From assembly GCA_023393655.1 (NCBI GenBank), contig JAEWKP010000205.1, positions 1 through 7,736 on the forward strand: a stretch of DNA of 7,736 nt, written 5' to 3'. This document shows positions 1-6,356 of the stretch, in pieces. The notes below the pieces were generated by a model that did no database searches, was not told where the DNA came from, and saw only the letters and a list, made by a program, of their open reading frames with translations. Each line of letters starts with the position of its first letter. Position 1 is the first letter of the stretch. The translations under genes and the position numbers were made by a program. The DNA is from Pseudomonadota bacterium. Its GTDB lineage: Bacteria; Pseudomonadota; Alphaproteobacteria; Rhizobiales; Beijerinckiaceae.

Positions 1-92
1 CCGCCGCAGGCGGCGAGCGTAAGCGGCAGCAGGATCGCGAAGTCCTGTGCCTTGAACCGCAGGATCGGTGCGATAAGCCGATGATGGAACAC
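1..92 (-). CDS. N-terminus of a lipoprotein, probably an LpoA-like penicillin-binding-protein activator (partial)
   Basis: Reading leftward from a GTG at 92-90, 30 open codons reach the window edge. The product has basic residues early (R5, R12, K14), a short hydrophobic stretch (about residues 18-28) and a lipobox, L26-A-A-C29, followed by Gly. This is a signal-peptidase-II lipoprotein signal, so the mature protein should be lipidated on C29 and sit in the envelope. Nothing beyond the signal is visible. The identity rests on context: in many proteobacteria rsmI is divergent from the gene for the LpoA/YraM-type activator of peptidoglycan synthases, with yraN on the other side of rsmI. GTG at 92 is the only start close to the signal. 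A TTG at 200 is also in frame but would add 36 mostly hydrophilic residues. The lipoprotein call is fairly firm; the LpoA-like assignment is inference. Confidence 0.6.
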   Translation of the reverse strand, partial: MFHHRLIAPILRFKAQDFAILLPLTLAACG

Positions 93-277
93 GGGCGATG
101 TCCAGTCGTGACCGGGCCGGCGAAACGCGGCCTGGCGATGAGTCCTGTGGAACCGATATGCCCCCGGACCTCTCGTGCCAGTGTGGAAGCCTATTTTCAA
201 GTTGTTAACTATGGGTTGCACCAGCGCGGATGCGCCTTGCCATGGCGCAGGCGCAGCCGCTGTGGCAGCGTGACCGG
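93..277. promoter_or_regulatory. Divergent intergenic region between the lipoprotein gene and rsmI
   Basis: This 185-base spacer separates two divergent genes and should hold promoters for both. Its only AT-rich patch is about 190-215 and includes a GTTAAC palindrome at 204-209. On the minus strand a TTGAAA hexamer lies in the same patch, but I see no good -10 box at the right distance on either strand. I could not identify specific promoters or operator sites. The short reading frames crossing the region show no protein-like features. Confidence 0.3.
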
Positions 278-1189
278 ATGTCGAACACTGCCGCTTCCCC
301 CCGCGCTCCCAGCTATACCGCTTTCGGCTTGAGGGCCGAGGCCGAGCCGCTGGCGCCGGGCCTCCATATCGTCGCGACGCCGATCGGCAACCTCCGCGAC
401 ATCTCGTTTCGGGCGCTGGCGACGCTCGCCGCCGCCGATGCGATCCTGGCCGAGGATACCCGCACCTCGAAGACGCTGCTGGCGCATTACGGCATAGCGA
501 CGCCGCTTCTGCCCTATCACGAGCACAATGCCGCGCAGATGCGGCCGAAGGTGCTGGGGAAGCTGCGTGAGGGCGGCAAGCTCGCCCTGATCTCGGATGC
601 CGGCACGCCGCTGGTTTCCGATCCCGGCTACAAGCTCGTCGCCGAGCTGGTGGCGGAAGGTTTGCCCGTCACCGGCATTCCCGGCCCCTCCGCCGTGCTG
701 GCGGCTTTGGTGCTGGCTGGCCTGCCGACCGACCGCTTCTTCTTCGAGGGCTTTTTGCCGCCGAAATCGGGCGGGCGCCGCACGCGCCTGACCGAGCTCG
801 CCGCGATTCCCGGCACGCTGGTCTTCTTCGAATCGCCGCGCCGCCTCGCCGAGATGCTGGCTGACGCCGCAGCCGTGCTCGGCGCCCGGCCGGGTGCCGT
901 CGCGCGCGAGCTGACCAAGTTCTACGAGACGGTCCGGCGCGGCACGCTTCCCGAACTCGCCGCCCATTACGATGGCGAGGAGGAGGCGCGCGGCGAGATC
1001 GTCGTGATCATCGGTCCGCCCGGCGCCGCCGACCTCGTCACCAGCGACGAGGCGATCGACGAGCGCCTGCGGGCAGCGATGGCCAAGGTCTCGCTGAAGG
1101 AAGCCGTGGCGCAGGTCGCGGCCGAGACCGGCCAGCCGCGTCGCAAGATCTATGCCCGCGCGCTCGAATTGACCCGCGACGATCCGTGA
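278..1189 (+). CDS. rsmI: 16S rRNA (cytidine(1402)-2'-O)-methyltransferase RsmI
   Basis: RsmI (YraL family) uses S-adenosylmethionine to 2'-O-methylate C1402 of 16S rRNA in the ribosomal P-site region. The 303-residue product has the SAM-dependent tetrapyrrole-methylase fold with family hallmarks in order: VATPIGNLRD (32-41), AEDTRTSKTLL (58-68), the SDAGTPLVSDPG block (106-117), the glycine/proline loop GIPGPSA (133-139), FFEGFLPPK (155-163), VFFESPRRL (182-190), and RELTKFYETVRRG (210-222). A small C-terminal helical domain ends in KIYARALEL. I chose ATG 278 rather than ATG 230 because the N-terminus then begins about 28 residues before the first core strand, as in related alphaproteobacterial proteins. 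No strong Shine-Dalgarno sequence precedes either. yraN overlaps its stop codon, so the two are probably co-translated. The product is very secure; the exact start is moderately so. Confidence 0.95.
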   Translation: MSNTAASPRAPSYTAFGLRAEAEPLAPGLHIVATPIGNLRDISFRALATLAAADAILAEDTRTSKTLLAHYGIATPLLPYHEHNAAQMRPKVLGKLREGGKLALISDAGTPLVSDPGYKLVAELVAEGLPVTGIPGPSAVLAALVLAGLPTDRFFFEGFLPPKSGGRRTRLTELAAIPGTLVFFESPRRLAEMLADAAAVLGARPGAVARELTKFYETVRRGTLPELAAHYDGEEEARGEIVVIIGPPGAADLVTSDEAIDERLRAAMAKVSLKEAVAQVAAETGQPRRKIYARALELTRDDP

Positions 1190-1581
1190 CCAGGGCAGGC
1201 GCCGATCCGGAGGGGCGCAGCCATAAGGCAAGACGCTCCGGCCTGACCGGACGCCGCGCCGAATGGCTCGCCATCCTCTGGCTGACGGCGAAGGGCTATC
1301 GCCTGCTGGAGCGGCGCTTCGGCGGCAAGGGTGGCGAGATCGATCTCGTGATGAAGCGCGGCCGCACCATCGCCTTCGTCGAGGTCAAGGCGCGTAGGCA
1401 CCTCGACGACGCCACGATCGCGATCACCGCGGAAAAGCAGCGGCTGGTCGAGCGGCGCATAAGGCACTGGCTTTCGCGCAATCCCTGGGCTGCCAGCCAT
1501 CATCTGCGCGCCGATGCGGTCTTCCTGGCACCCTGGCGCCGGCCGCGCCATGTTCCCGCCGCCTTCGCGCTTGTCCTCTGA
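1186..1581 (+). CDS. yraN: YraN family protein (UPF0102), predicted nuclease fold
   Basis: This small 131-residue protein belongs to the UPF0102/YraN family, which has a restriction-endonuclease-like fold. Its cellular role is not well established; links to DNA processing are suggested by fold and gene neighbourhood only. The family core is intact: GRRAE (22-26) with E26, GGEIDLV (49-55) with D53, and FVEVKAR (64-70) with E66 and K68. Together these form a PD-(D/E)XK-type active-site pattern. The N-terminus is basic and probably flexible. The GTG start overlaps the rsmI stop by 4 bases (GTGA at 1186-1189), which fixes this start and implies translational coupling. Length is typical of the family. 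It sits in the usual place, between rsmI and gshB. Confidence 0.9.
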   Translation: MTRAGADPEGRSHKARRSGLTGRRAEWLAILWLTAKGYRLLERRFGGKGGEIDLVMKRGRTIAFVEVKARRHLDDATIAITAEKQRLVERRIRHWLSRNPWAASHHLRADAVFLAPWRRPRHVPAAFALVL

Positions 1582-1639
1582 TGCAGGACGCCCCACTTGC
1601 AGGAACCCCGCCCGCGGCCCGATAAGAACGGCCTGCAAC

Positions 1640-1645
1640 AGGAAG
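1640..1645 (+). promoter_or_regulatory. Ribosome binding site of gshB
   Basis: AGGAAG lies 6 bases upstream of the ATG at 1652. It supports that start over the earlier in-frame ATGs at 1514 and 1550, which lie inside yraN and would add a non-conserved N-terminus. The 70-base gap after yraN leaves room for a separate promoter, but I see no clear one. Confidence 0.6.
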
Positions 1646-1651
1646 CCTGTC

Positions 1652-2596
1652 ATGAGCCTCAACGTCGCCATCCAGATGGACCCGATCGAGCGCATCCGGA
1701 TCGCCGGGGATACCGGCTTCGCGCTGATGCTGGAAGCGCAGGCGCGCGGCCATTCGCTCTACACCTACACGCCCGACAAGCTCTCGATCCGCGACGGCAA
1801 GGTCACCGCGCCGATGCGCCCGGTGAAGGTGCGCGATGCCGAGGGCGACTATTTCACCGCCGGCACCGAGGAGAAGGTCGACCTCTCCACGCTCGATGTC
1901 GTGCTGCTGCGGCAGGACCCGCCGTTCGACATGGCCTATGTCACCACCACCCATATGCTGGAGCGCATCCATCCGAAGACGCTGGTGGTCAACGATCCGA
2001 CCTCGGTGCGCAACGCGCCGGAAAAGATCCTCGTCACGCATTTCCCGGAATTGATGCCGCCGACCCTGATCACCCGCGACCGGGCGGAGATCGAGGCCTT
2101 CCGCGACGAGCATGGCGAGATCGTCATGAAGCCGCTCTACGGCCATGGCGGCGCGACCGTCTTCAAGACCGGCAAGGACGACCCGAATTTCGGCTCGCTC
2201 TTCGACCTGTTCAGCAACCTCTTCCGCGAGCCCTGGGTGGTGCAGGGCTTCATCAAGGAGGTCACCGAGGGCGACAAGCGCATCATCCTGATCGACGGCA
2301 AGGCGGCGGGCGCCGTCAACCGCGTCCCGGCGGTGGGAGACCTGCGCGCCAACATGGTGCGCGGCGGCGCGGCCCGCCCGACCGACCTGTCGAAGCAGGA
2401 GCTCGCGATCTGCGAGGCGATCGGCCCGACCTTGCGCGAGCGCGGCCTGCTGCTCGTCGGCATCGACGTGATCCACGGCAAGCTGACCGAGATCAACGTC
2501 ACCGCGCCGACCGGCGTGCGCGCGATCAAGAAGCTCGGCGGTCCGGACCTCGCGGCGCAGCTCTTCGACGTGATCGAGGCGAAGCGCGGCCGCTAA
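1652..2596 (+). CDS. gshB: Glutathione synthetase
   Basis: GshB joins gamma-glutamylcysteine and glycine at the cost of ATP, the second step of glutathione synthesis, in the cytoplasm. The 314-residue product is close to the E. coli length (316). It shows an N-terminal prokaryotic GSH-synthetase domain (VAIQMDPIERI at 5-15; RQDPPFDMAYV at 87-97) followed by an ATP-grasp domain. Recognisable elements are NAPEKI with K125, FPELMPPTLITR (131-142), VMKPLYGHGGA (158-168) with K160 and the flexible glycine-rich loop, and EGDKRIILIDG (206-216). MVRGGAARPT (235-244), GIDVI with D272, and the metal-binding EINVTAPTG (280-288) complete the set. No key residue appears lost. It lies downstream of yraN in the same direction, as in many Hyphomicrobiales, and converges with the membrane-protein gene, sharing 4 bases with it at the stop codons. 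Confidence 0.96.
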   Translation: MSLNVAIQMDPIERIRIAGDTGFALMLEAQARGHSLYTYTPDKLSIRDGKVTAPMRPVKVRDAEGDYFTAGTEEKVDLSTLDVVLLRQDPPFDMAYVTTTHMLERIHPKTLVVNDPTSVRNAPEKILVTHFPELMPPTLITRDRAEIEAFRDEHGEIVMKPLYGHGGATVFKTGKDDPNFGSLFDLFSNLFREPWVVQGFIKEVTEGDKRIILIDGKAAGAVNRVPAVGDLRANMVRGGAARPTDLSKQELAICEAIGPTLRERGLLLVGIDVIHGKLTEINVTAPTGVRAIKKLGGPDLAAQLFDVIEAKRGR

Positions 2597-4308
2597 TCCG
2601 CCCTGACATAACCCTTCCAGCAGCGCCCGAGCGCGATCTCCCGCCGGCCCGTCAGGACCGGCGCGTAGATCCGGCGCAGGGCCTCGTTCGCGACCGTGAC
2701 CGGGCAGAGCGGATAGAGCACCAGGTCCGCCTCGCGGGCGAGCGCGATTTCCTCGGAATCCGGCTTCGGCACGGCGCGGAACGGGTCGGCGCCGATGGCG
2801 ATGCCGCGCGGCGCGCTGCGCCCCATCACGGCGGGAAACGGGTTGACGAAATTGAGGCTCATGATCGTCCCGAAACGGCGCCCGCTCGCCTGCTCATGCG
2901 CCAGGATCGCCGAGACGCCCTCGTCCACCGCCATCAGCCAGGAGGCCTGGAAGTCGAGCTCGGAATAGAGCTGCGGTGACGGCAGCATCTCGCGGGCGGT
3001 GAACTCCCGGAAGGTCGCGGGATGGTTGGCGTAGATGTCGAGCATCGCGCTGGCGCGGTTCATGACGTCGGCATGCTGCGAGACCTGGCCCAACTGGCCG
3101 AGATGCTGGTTCGGCAGGGCGACATAGCCTGCCTGCGCCATCAGCGCGCGTGCGCCGCGCTGGAGCACCGTTTCGGCCGGCGGGATCGCGGTGGCGGCGA
3201 CGAGGCCGCAGACGACGAGCGCACCGCGCCGGCCGCTGCCGAGCCAGCGTGACAGGATCACCAGCAGCACCGGCCAGATGAAGATGAAGGCCTGCCCGCC
3301 GGTATTCTGGGTCTCGAAGAACAGCCCCGCGGCGAGGACGACCGCGAGCCAGGCGACGTCGCGGTCGAGCAGGCGGGCGAAGCCGGCAGCGGAAGGCTGG
3401 CGACGCAGTGCGAGCGCGGCATCAATCAGGTCGCGCCGGTCCAGCCAGAGCAGGGCGAGCCCGAGCGCTGTTCCGGCGCCGACGATGTCGAGATGCAGCG
3501 AGGCGGCCTGGACGAAGCGCGGCAGGATGCCGCCGGCATTGATCGCGATCAGCGCGAGGATGCCGTCGAAATAGGCGCCGACGAGGCCGGTCGCGAGTTC
3601 GAAGCCGAGCATCCCCAGCCCGGCAGCGGTGGCGATCAGCAGGCTCTGGCGCCAGCCGATCCGCCCGGCCGCGAGCGCGAAGGCCGTGACCAGGCCCCCG
3701 GCGAGGAAGCCGGTGATCTTGATCAGGAACAGCGCGGTCAGCGTCCAGCCGATGACGGCGCCGAGCGCGGGACCGCGCAGGAAGACGAGGCCTGAGACCA
3801 GCACATAGAGCACGATGCTGACATGCCGGTTGTAGATGCCGAACCCGTCGGTGCCGGGGAAGAAGGAATAGTGCTCGACATTGATCGGCAGGATCTGGAA
3901 GGCGAGATAGGGCAGGAGCAGCGCCAGCGCCTTGGCGCGCGACTGCTGGCTGACTTTGTGCAGGATCAGCGCCATGGCCGGAGCCGTCACCGCGAACAGG
4001 CACCATTGTGCCGTGAGCAGCGGATGAGCGCGCGGAAACAGCGCATCGAACCCGGCGAAGAGCCAGTAGCCGAGCGGCCCGACCGGCGCGATGAAGTCGA
4101 TCAGCGGCACCTGCCCGTCGCCGATCCGGTTGGCGGCATCGAGATAGAGGACGAGGTCCCAGTACATCGGCCAGAGCGGCAGCGTCAGGGGCTGCGTCAA
4201 GAGCAGGGCACAGATCAGGACGGCAGCGCCGAGCAGGACGAGCGGCAGGCTCGGAAGCCATCGCGCCTCGGTTGTAACGCCCGCCTCGATCGTGCCGCCG
4301 GTCTGCAT
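2593..4308 (-). CDS. Uncharacterised polytopic membrane protein with C-terminal soluble domain, GT-C glycosyltransferase-like
   Basis: I do not recognise a characterised homologue. The 571-residue product has a short polar N-terminus, then roughly 11-13 hydrophobic segments (about 19-39, 75-95, 97-117, 125-142, 163-177, 181-197, 198-215, 221-257, 271-289, 318-333, 339-354, 361-377). A polar C-terminal domain of about 190 residues follows (380-571). After the first membrane segment comes a loop with WDLVLYLDAANRIGDGQVP (50-68) and DF (71-72). An Asp-rich first loop followed by an 'A-x-x-I-x-x-G-x-x-P' pattern is typical of GT-C glycosyltransferases that use polyprenyl-linked sugars, so such an activity is possible but unproven. 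The C-terminal part contains LNFVNPFPAVMGRSAPRG (485-502) and ends GRCWKGYVRAD. The ATG at 4308 follows a good purine-rich site and lies 47 bases after the MoeB-like gene, so the two may be co-transcribed. Reality of the gene is well supported; function is open. Confidence 0.8.
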   Translation of the reverse strand: MQTGGTIEAGVTTEARWLPSLPLVLLGAAVLICALLLTQPLTLPLWPMYWDLVLYLDAANRIGDGQVPLIDFIAPVGPLGYWLFAGFDALFPRAHPLLTAQWCLFAVTAPAMALILHKVSQQSRAKALALLLPYLAFQILPINVEHYSFFPGTDGFGIYNRHVSIVLYVLVSGLVFLRGPALGAVIGWTLTALFLIKITGFLAGGLVTAFALAAGRIGWRQSLLIATAAGLGMLGFELATGLVGAYFDGILALIAINAGGILPRFVQAASLHLDIVGAGTALGLALLWLDRRDLIDAALALRRQPSAAGFARLLDRDVAWLAVVLAAGLFFETQNTGGQAFIFIWPVLLVILSRWLGSGRRGALVVCGLVAATAIPPAETVLQRGARALMAQAGYVALPNQHLGQLGQVSQHADVMNRASAMLDIYANHPATFREFTAREMLPSPQLYSELDFQASWLMAVDEGVSAILAHEQASGRRFGTIMSLNFVNPFPAVMGRSAPRGIAIGADPFRAVPKPDSEEIALAREADLVLYPLCPVTVANEALRRIYAPVLTGRREIALGRCWKGYVRAD

Positions 4309-4312
4309 TGTG

Positions 4313-4336
4313 CCCTTCCCCGTGCTTTCGACGGGG
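4313..4336 (-). promoter_or_regulatory. Ribosome binding site of the membrane-protein gene overlapped by an inverted repeat
   Basis: On the minus strand GGGGAAGGG (4321-4313) ends 4 bases before the ATG at 4308 and is the likely Shine-Dalgarno region. Its GGGG half is also the end of a perfect 6-base inverted repeat, CCCCGT (4336-4331) and ACGGGG (4323-4318), with a 7-base loop. No T-run follows, so this does not look like an intrinsic terminator for the upstream MoeB-like gene. It could modestly modulate translation. Confidence 0.4.
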
Positions 4337-4355
4337 ATTGGCTAGCAGATGCGGG

Positions 4356-5147
4356 TTAAGATCGGCCTTCGGCCAGGATTTGCCCGTTCAGCGGATTGGC
4401 CTCGTCCCAGCCATAGCGCAGCGTCTCGAAGCGCATCGTCAGGGAATCGATCAGCAGCAGCTTGCCGACGAGCGGCTCGCCGAAGCCGGTGATGGCGCGC
4501 ACGACCTCGAGCGCCATCAGCGAGCCGATCACGCCGGGCAGGGCGCCGAGTACCCCTGCTTCCGCACAGGTCGGGATCGCGCCGGGCGGCGGGGCTTCCG
4601 GGAAGAGGCAGCGCCAGGTCGGGTTCGGCCGCCCGTCCGGCCCGGTCTCATGGGCGCGGATTGTGGTCAGCGAACCGTCGAAGCGCCCGAGCGCGCCCAT
4701 CACCACCGGCTTGCGCTCGTGGAAGCAGGCATCGGAGACGGCATAGCGCGTCGCGAAATTGTCGGAGCCTTCGGCGACGACGTCGTAGAAGGCGATCAGC
4801 GCGCGGGCATTATGCGGATCGAGTCGCGTGACATGCTCCTCGACCACGACGTTCGGGTTCAGGTTGCGCACGAAGCGCGCGGCGACCACCGCCTTGTGCG
4901 CGCCGATATCCTCGTTCGTGAAGATGGTCTGGCGCTGCAGGTTCGAGAGCGAGACGATGTCGTCGTCGACGATGCCGATCTTCCCGATGCCGGCGGCAGC
5001 GAGATACTGAAGCAGCGGCGCGCCGAGCCCGCCGGCCCCGACGACCAGGACGCGCGCGTTCTTCAGCCGCTGCTGGCCCGGCCCGCCGATCTCGGGCAGG
5101 ACGATATGGCGCGCATAGCGCTCGATCTCGTCGTCGTTCAGCATCAT
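4356..5147 (-). CDS. moeB: MoeB/ThiF/HesA-family adenylyltransferase (probable molybdopterin-synthase adenylyltransferase)
   Basis: Members of this family adenylate the C-terminal Gly-Gly of a small sulfur-carrier protein (MoaD for molybdenum cofactor, ThiS for thiamine) in the cytoplasm. The 263-residue product has an N-terminal helix with RYARHIVLPEIG (10-21), the nucleotide loop GAGGLG (37-42), D61/D63, SLSNLQRQTIF (66-76), K85, and SDN with D129. The conserved cysteine is C194 in PTCAEAGVLG (192-201), followed by the GVIGSLMALE helix. The zinc-binding cysteines seen in E. coli MoeB are mostly absent: the first pair is reduced to C180 (T177 sits where the other Cys would be), and the C-terminal Cys pair is missing. 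ATG 5147 is followed directly by a second ATG at 5144; the ribosome site is weak for both. No moaD, moaE or thiamine genes lie in the window, so the carrier partner is unknown; MoeB is the best guess, ThiF-type use the alternative. Confidence 0.85.
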   Translation of the reverse strand: MMLNDDEIERYARHIVLPEIGGPGQQRLKNARVLVVGAGGLGAPLLQYLAAAGIGKIGIVDDDIVSLSNLQRQTIFTNEDIGAHKAVVAARFVRNLNPNVVVEEHVTRLDPHNARALIAFYDVVAEGSDNFATRYAVSDACFHERKPVVMGALGRFDGSLTTIRAHETGPDGRPNPTWRCLFPEAPPPGAIPTCAEAGVLGALPGVIGSLMALEVVRAITGFGEPLVGKLLLIDSLTMRFETLRYGWDEANPLNGQILAEGRS

Positions 5148-5318
5148 GGCTGGCAGCCTAAGGCCGGGAGCGGCCCCTCGGCAATCGCCATGCCTGCGCG
5201 ATCATACCGTCGTGATGAACATGACCTTTCGCCAGCTTGGCCGCGCCGCCGCGCCATGCCATCGTGCCGCCATCGAGGGCCGGACAACGGCGCCCGGCTG
5301 CAATAGGGGATCGCTTCC
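5148..5318. promoter_or_regulatory. Divergent intergenic region between the MoeB-like gene and the BMP transport operon
   Basis: This 171-base spacer must hold the promoters for both divergent units. It is GC-rich and I see no convincing -35/-10 pair. An 11-base near-palindrome (GGCTG-G-CAGCC, 5148-5158) abuts the MoeB-like start. At the right end AGGGGA (5305-5310) is the ribosome binding site of the BMP gene, 8 bases before its ATG. No riboswitch or purine-repressor operator could be recognised by eye. A frame open from 5146 crosses the region but continues out of frame into the BMP gene and is not credible. Confidence 0.3.
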
Positions 5319-6323
5319 ATGCGTTTGGGTTCTTTTGCGGCGGCGCTCGCCGGCGTGGCGCTTTCGACTGTCGCGGCCTTGGCGCAACCGCAGCCGATCA
5401 AGCCCGCGGTTGTCTATGACAAGGGCGGCAAGTTCGACAAATCCTTCAACGAGGGCGTCTTCATCGGCGCCGAGAAGTTCAAGACGGAAACCGGCGTCGA
5501 GTTCCGCGATTTCGAGCCGACCAACGACGCGCAGATCGAGCAGGCCTTGCGCCGCTTCGCCCGCGACGGCCACTCGCCGATCATAGCGGTCGGCTTCTCG
5601 CAGGCTACTGCCCTCAAAAAGGTGGCGGCCGAGTTCCCGGACCAGAAGTTCACGATCATCGACATGGTCGTCGAATTGCCGAACGTGCAGTCGGTCGTCT
5701 TCAAGGAGCATGAGGGCTCCTATCTCGTCGGCCTGCTCGCGGCGATGGCCTCGAAATCCGGCAAGGTCGGCTTCGTCGGCGGCATGGATATCCCGCTGAT
5801 CCGCAAGTTCGCCTGCGGCTATGTCCAGGGCGTCAAGGCCGGCAAGGCCGATGCCGAGATCTTCCAGAACATGACCGGCTCGACGCCGGCGGCCTGGAAC
5901 GACCCGGTCAAGGGCGGCGAGCTCGCCAAGTCGCAGATCGATCGCGGCGCCGACGTGGTTTATCACGCCGCCGGCGGCACCGGCATCGGCGTGCTCCGCG
6001 CCGTGGCGGATGCCGGCAAGCTCGGCATCGGCGTCGATTCCAACCAGAACGCCCTGCATCCCGGCAAGGTGCTGACCTCGATGCTGAAGCGCGTCGACAT
6101 CGCCGCCTACAACTCGTTCAAGGCGGCGCAGGAGGGTTCCTGGAAGCCGGGCATCTCCGTGCTGGGCCTCAAGGAAGGCGGCATCGATTGGGCGCTGGAT
6201 GACAACAACAAGGCCCTGATCACGCCCGAGATGAAGGCCGCTGCCGACAAAGCCAAGGCCGATATCATCGCCGGCGCCGTCAAGGTCCACGACTACATGT
6301 CCGACCAGAAATGCACGATGTGA
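5319..6323 (+). CDS. BMP family ABC transporter periplasmic substrate-binding protein (probable nucleoside binder)
   Basis: This is the extracytoplasmic binding subunit of an ABC importer of the BMP/Med/PnrA family. Characterised members bind purine nucleosides or related nucleobase compounds; the exact ligand here cannot be read from sequence. The 334-residue precursor has a Sec signal peptide (hydrophobic 6-21, likely cleavage after ALA, A22|Q23) and no lipobox, so it should be a soluble periplasmic protein. Family features in order: VVYDKGGKFDKSFNEG (31-46) with D40 and N44 near the ligand cleft, GFSQATALKKVA (92-103), HEGSYLVGLLAAM (131-143), GFVGGMDIPLIRKF (151-164), VVYHAAGGTGIGVL (213-226), GVDSNQN (238-244), and TSMLKRVD (253-260). 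AGGGGA 8 bases upstream supports the start. The ATPase gene follows after 16 bases, so it is the first gene of a transport operon. Confidence 0.93.
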   Translation: MRLGSFAAALAGVALSTVAALAQPQPIKPAVVYDKGGKFDKSFNEGVFIGAEKFKTETGVEFRDFEPTNDAQIEQALRRFARDGHSPIIAVGFSQATALKKVAAEFPDQKFTIIDMVVELPNVQSVVFKEHEGSYLVGLLAAMASKSGKVGFVGGMDIPLIRKFACGYVQGVKAGKADAEIFQNMTGSTPAAWNDPVKGGELAKSQIDRGADVVYHAAGGTGIGVLRAVADAGKLGIGVDSNQNALHPGKVLTSMLKRVDIAAYNSFKAAQEGSWKPGISVLGLKEGGIDWALDDNNKALITPEMKAAADKAKADIIAGAVKVHDYMSDQKCTM

Positions 6324-6326
6324 GGC

Positions 6327-6356
6327 GCGGGCGGCTCCCTTGAGTTCCGCGCCCGC
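6327..6356 (+). other. GC-only inverted repeat at the bmp-ATPase gene junction
   Basis: GCGGGCG (6327-6333) and CGCCCGC (6350-6356) are perfect 7-base complements separated by 16 bases that contain the TTG start of the ATPase gene (6340). In the transcript this could form a stable stem just after the bmp stop codon. It is not followed by a T-run, so it is not a standard intrinsic terminator. A role in protecting the bmp mRNA or limiting ATPase translation is inference; chance in GC-rich DNA is possible. Confidence 0.35.

Noticed and set aside
209..1231. Leftward 340-residue open frame opposite rsmI
   Set aside because: It is a shadow on the other strand of a clearly conserved gene; its translation is Arg/Gly/Ala-rich low-complexity sequence with no domain, as expected in GC-rich DNA.
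1597..2979. Rightward 460-residue open frame overlapping gshB in another frame
   Set aside because: The translation is rich in Arg, Pro and Gln without motifs, and it runs through gshB and into the antisense of the membrane-protein gene.
4309..4355. Intrinsic terminator between the MoeB-like gene and the membrane-protein gene
   Set aside because: The 6-base inverted repeat there has no T-run on the minus strand after the stem, and it overlaps the next gene's ribosome site.
4308..5306. Rightward 332-residue open frame opposite the MoeB-like gene
   Set aside because: It is antisense to a gene with intact catalytic motifs and shows no recognisable domain.
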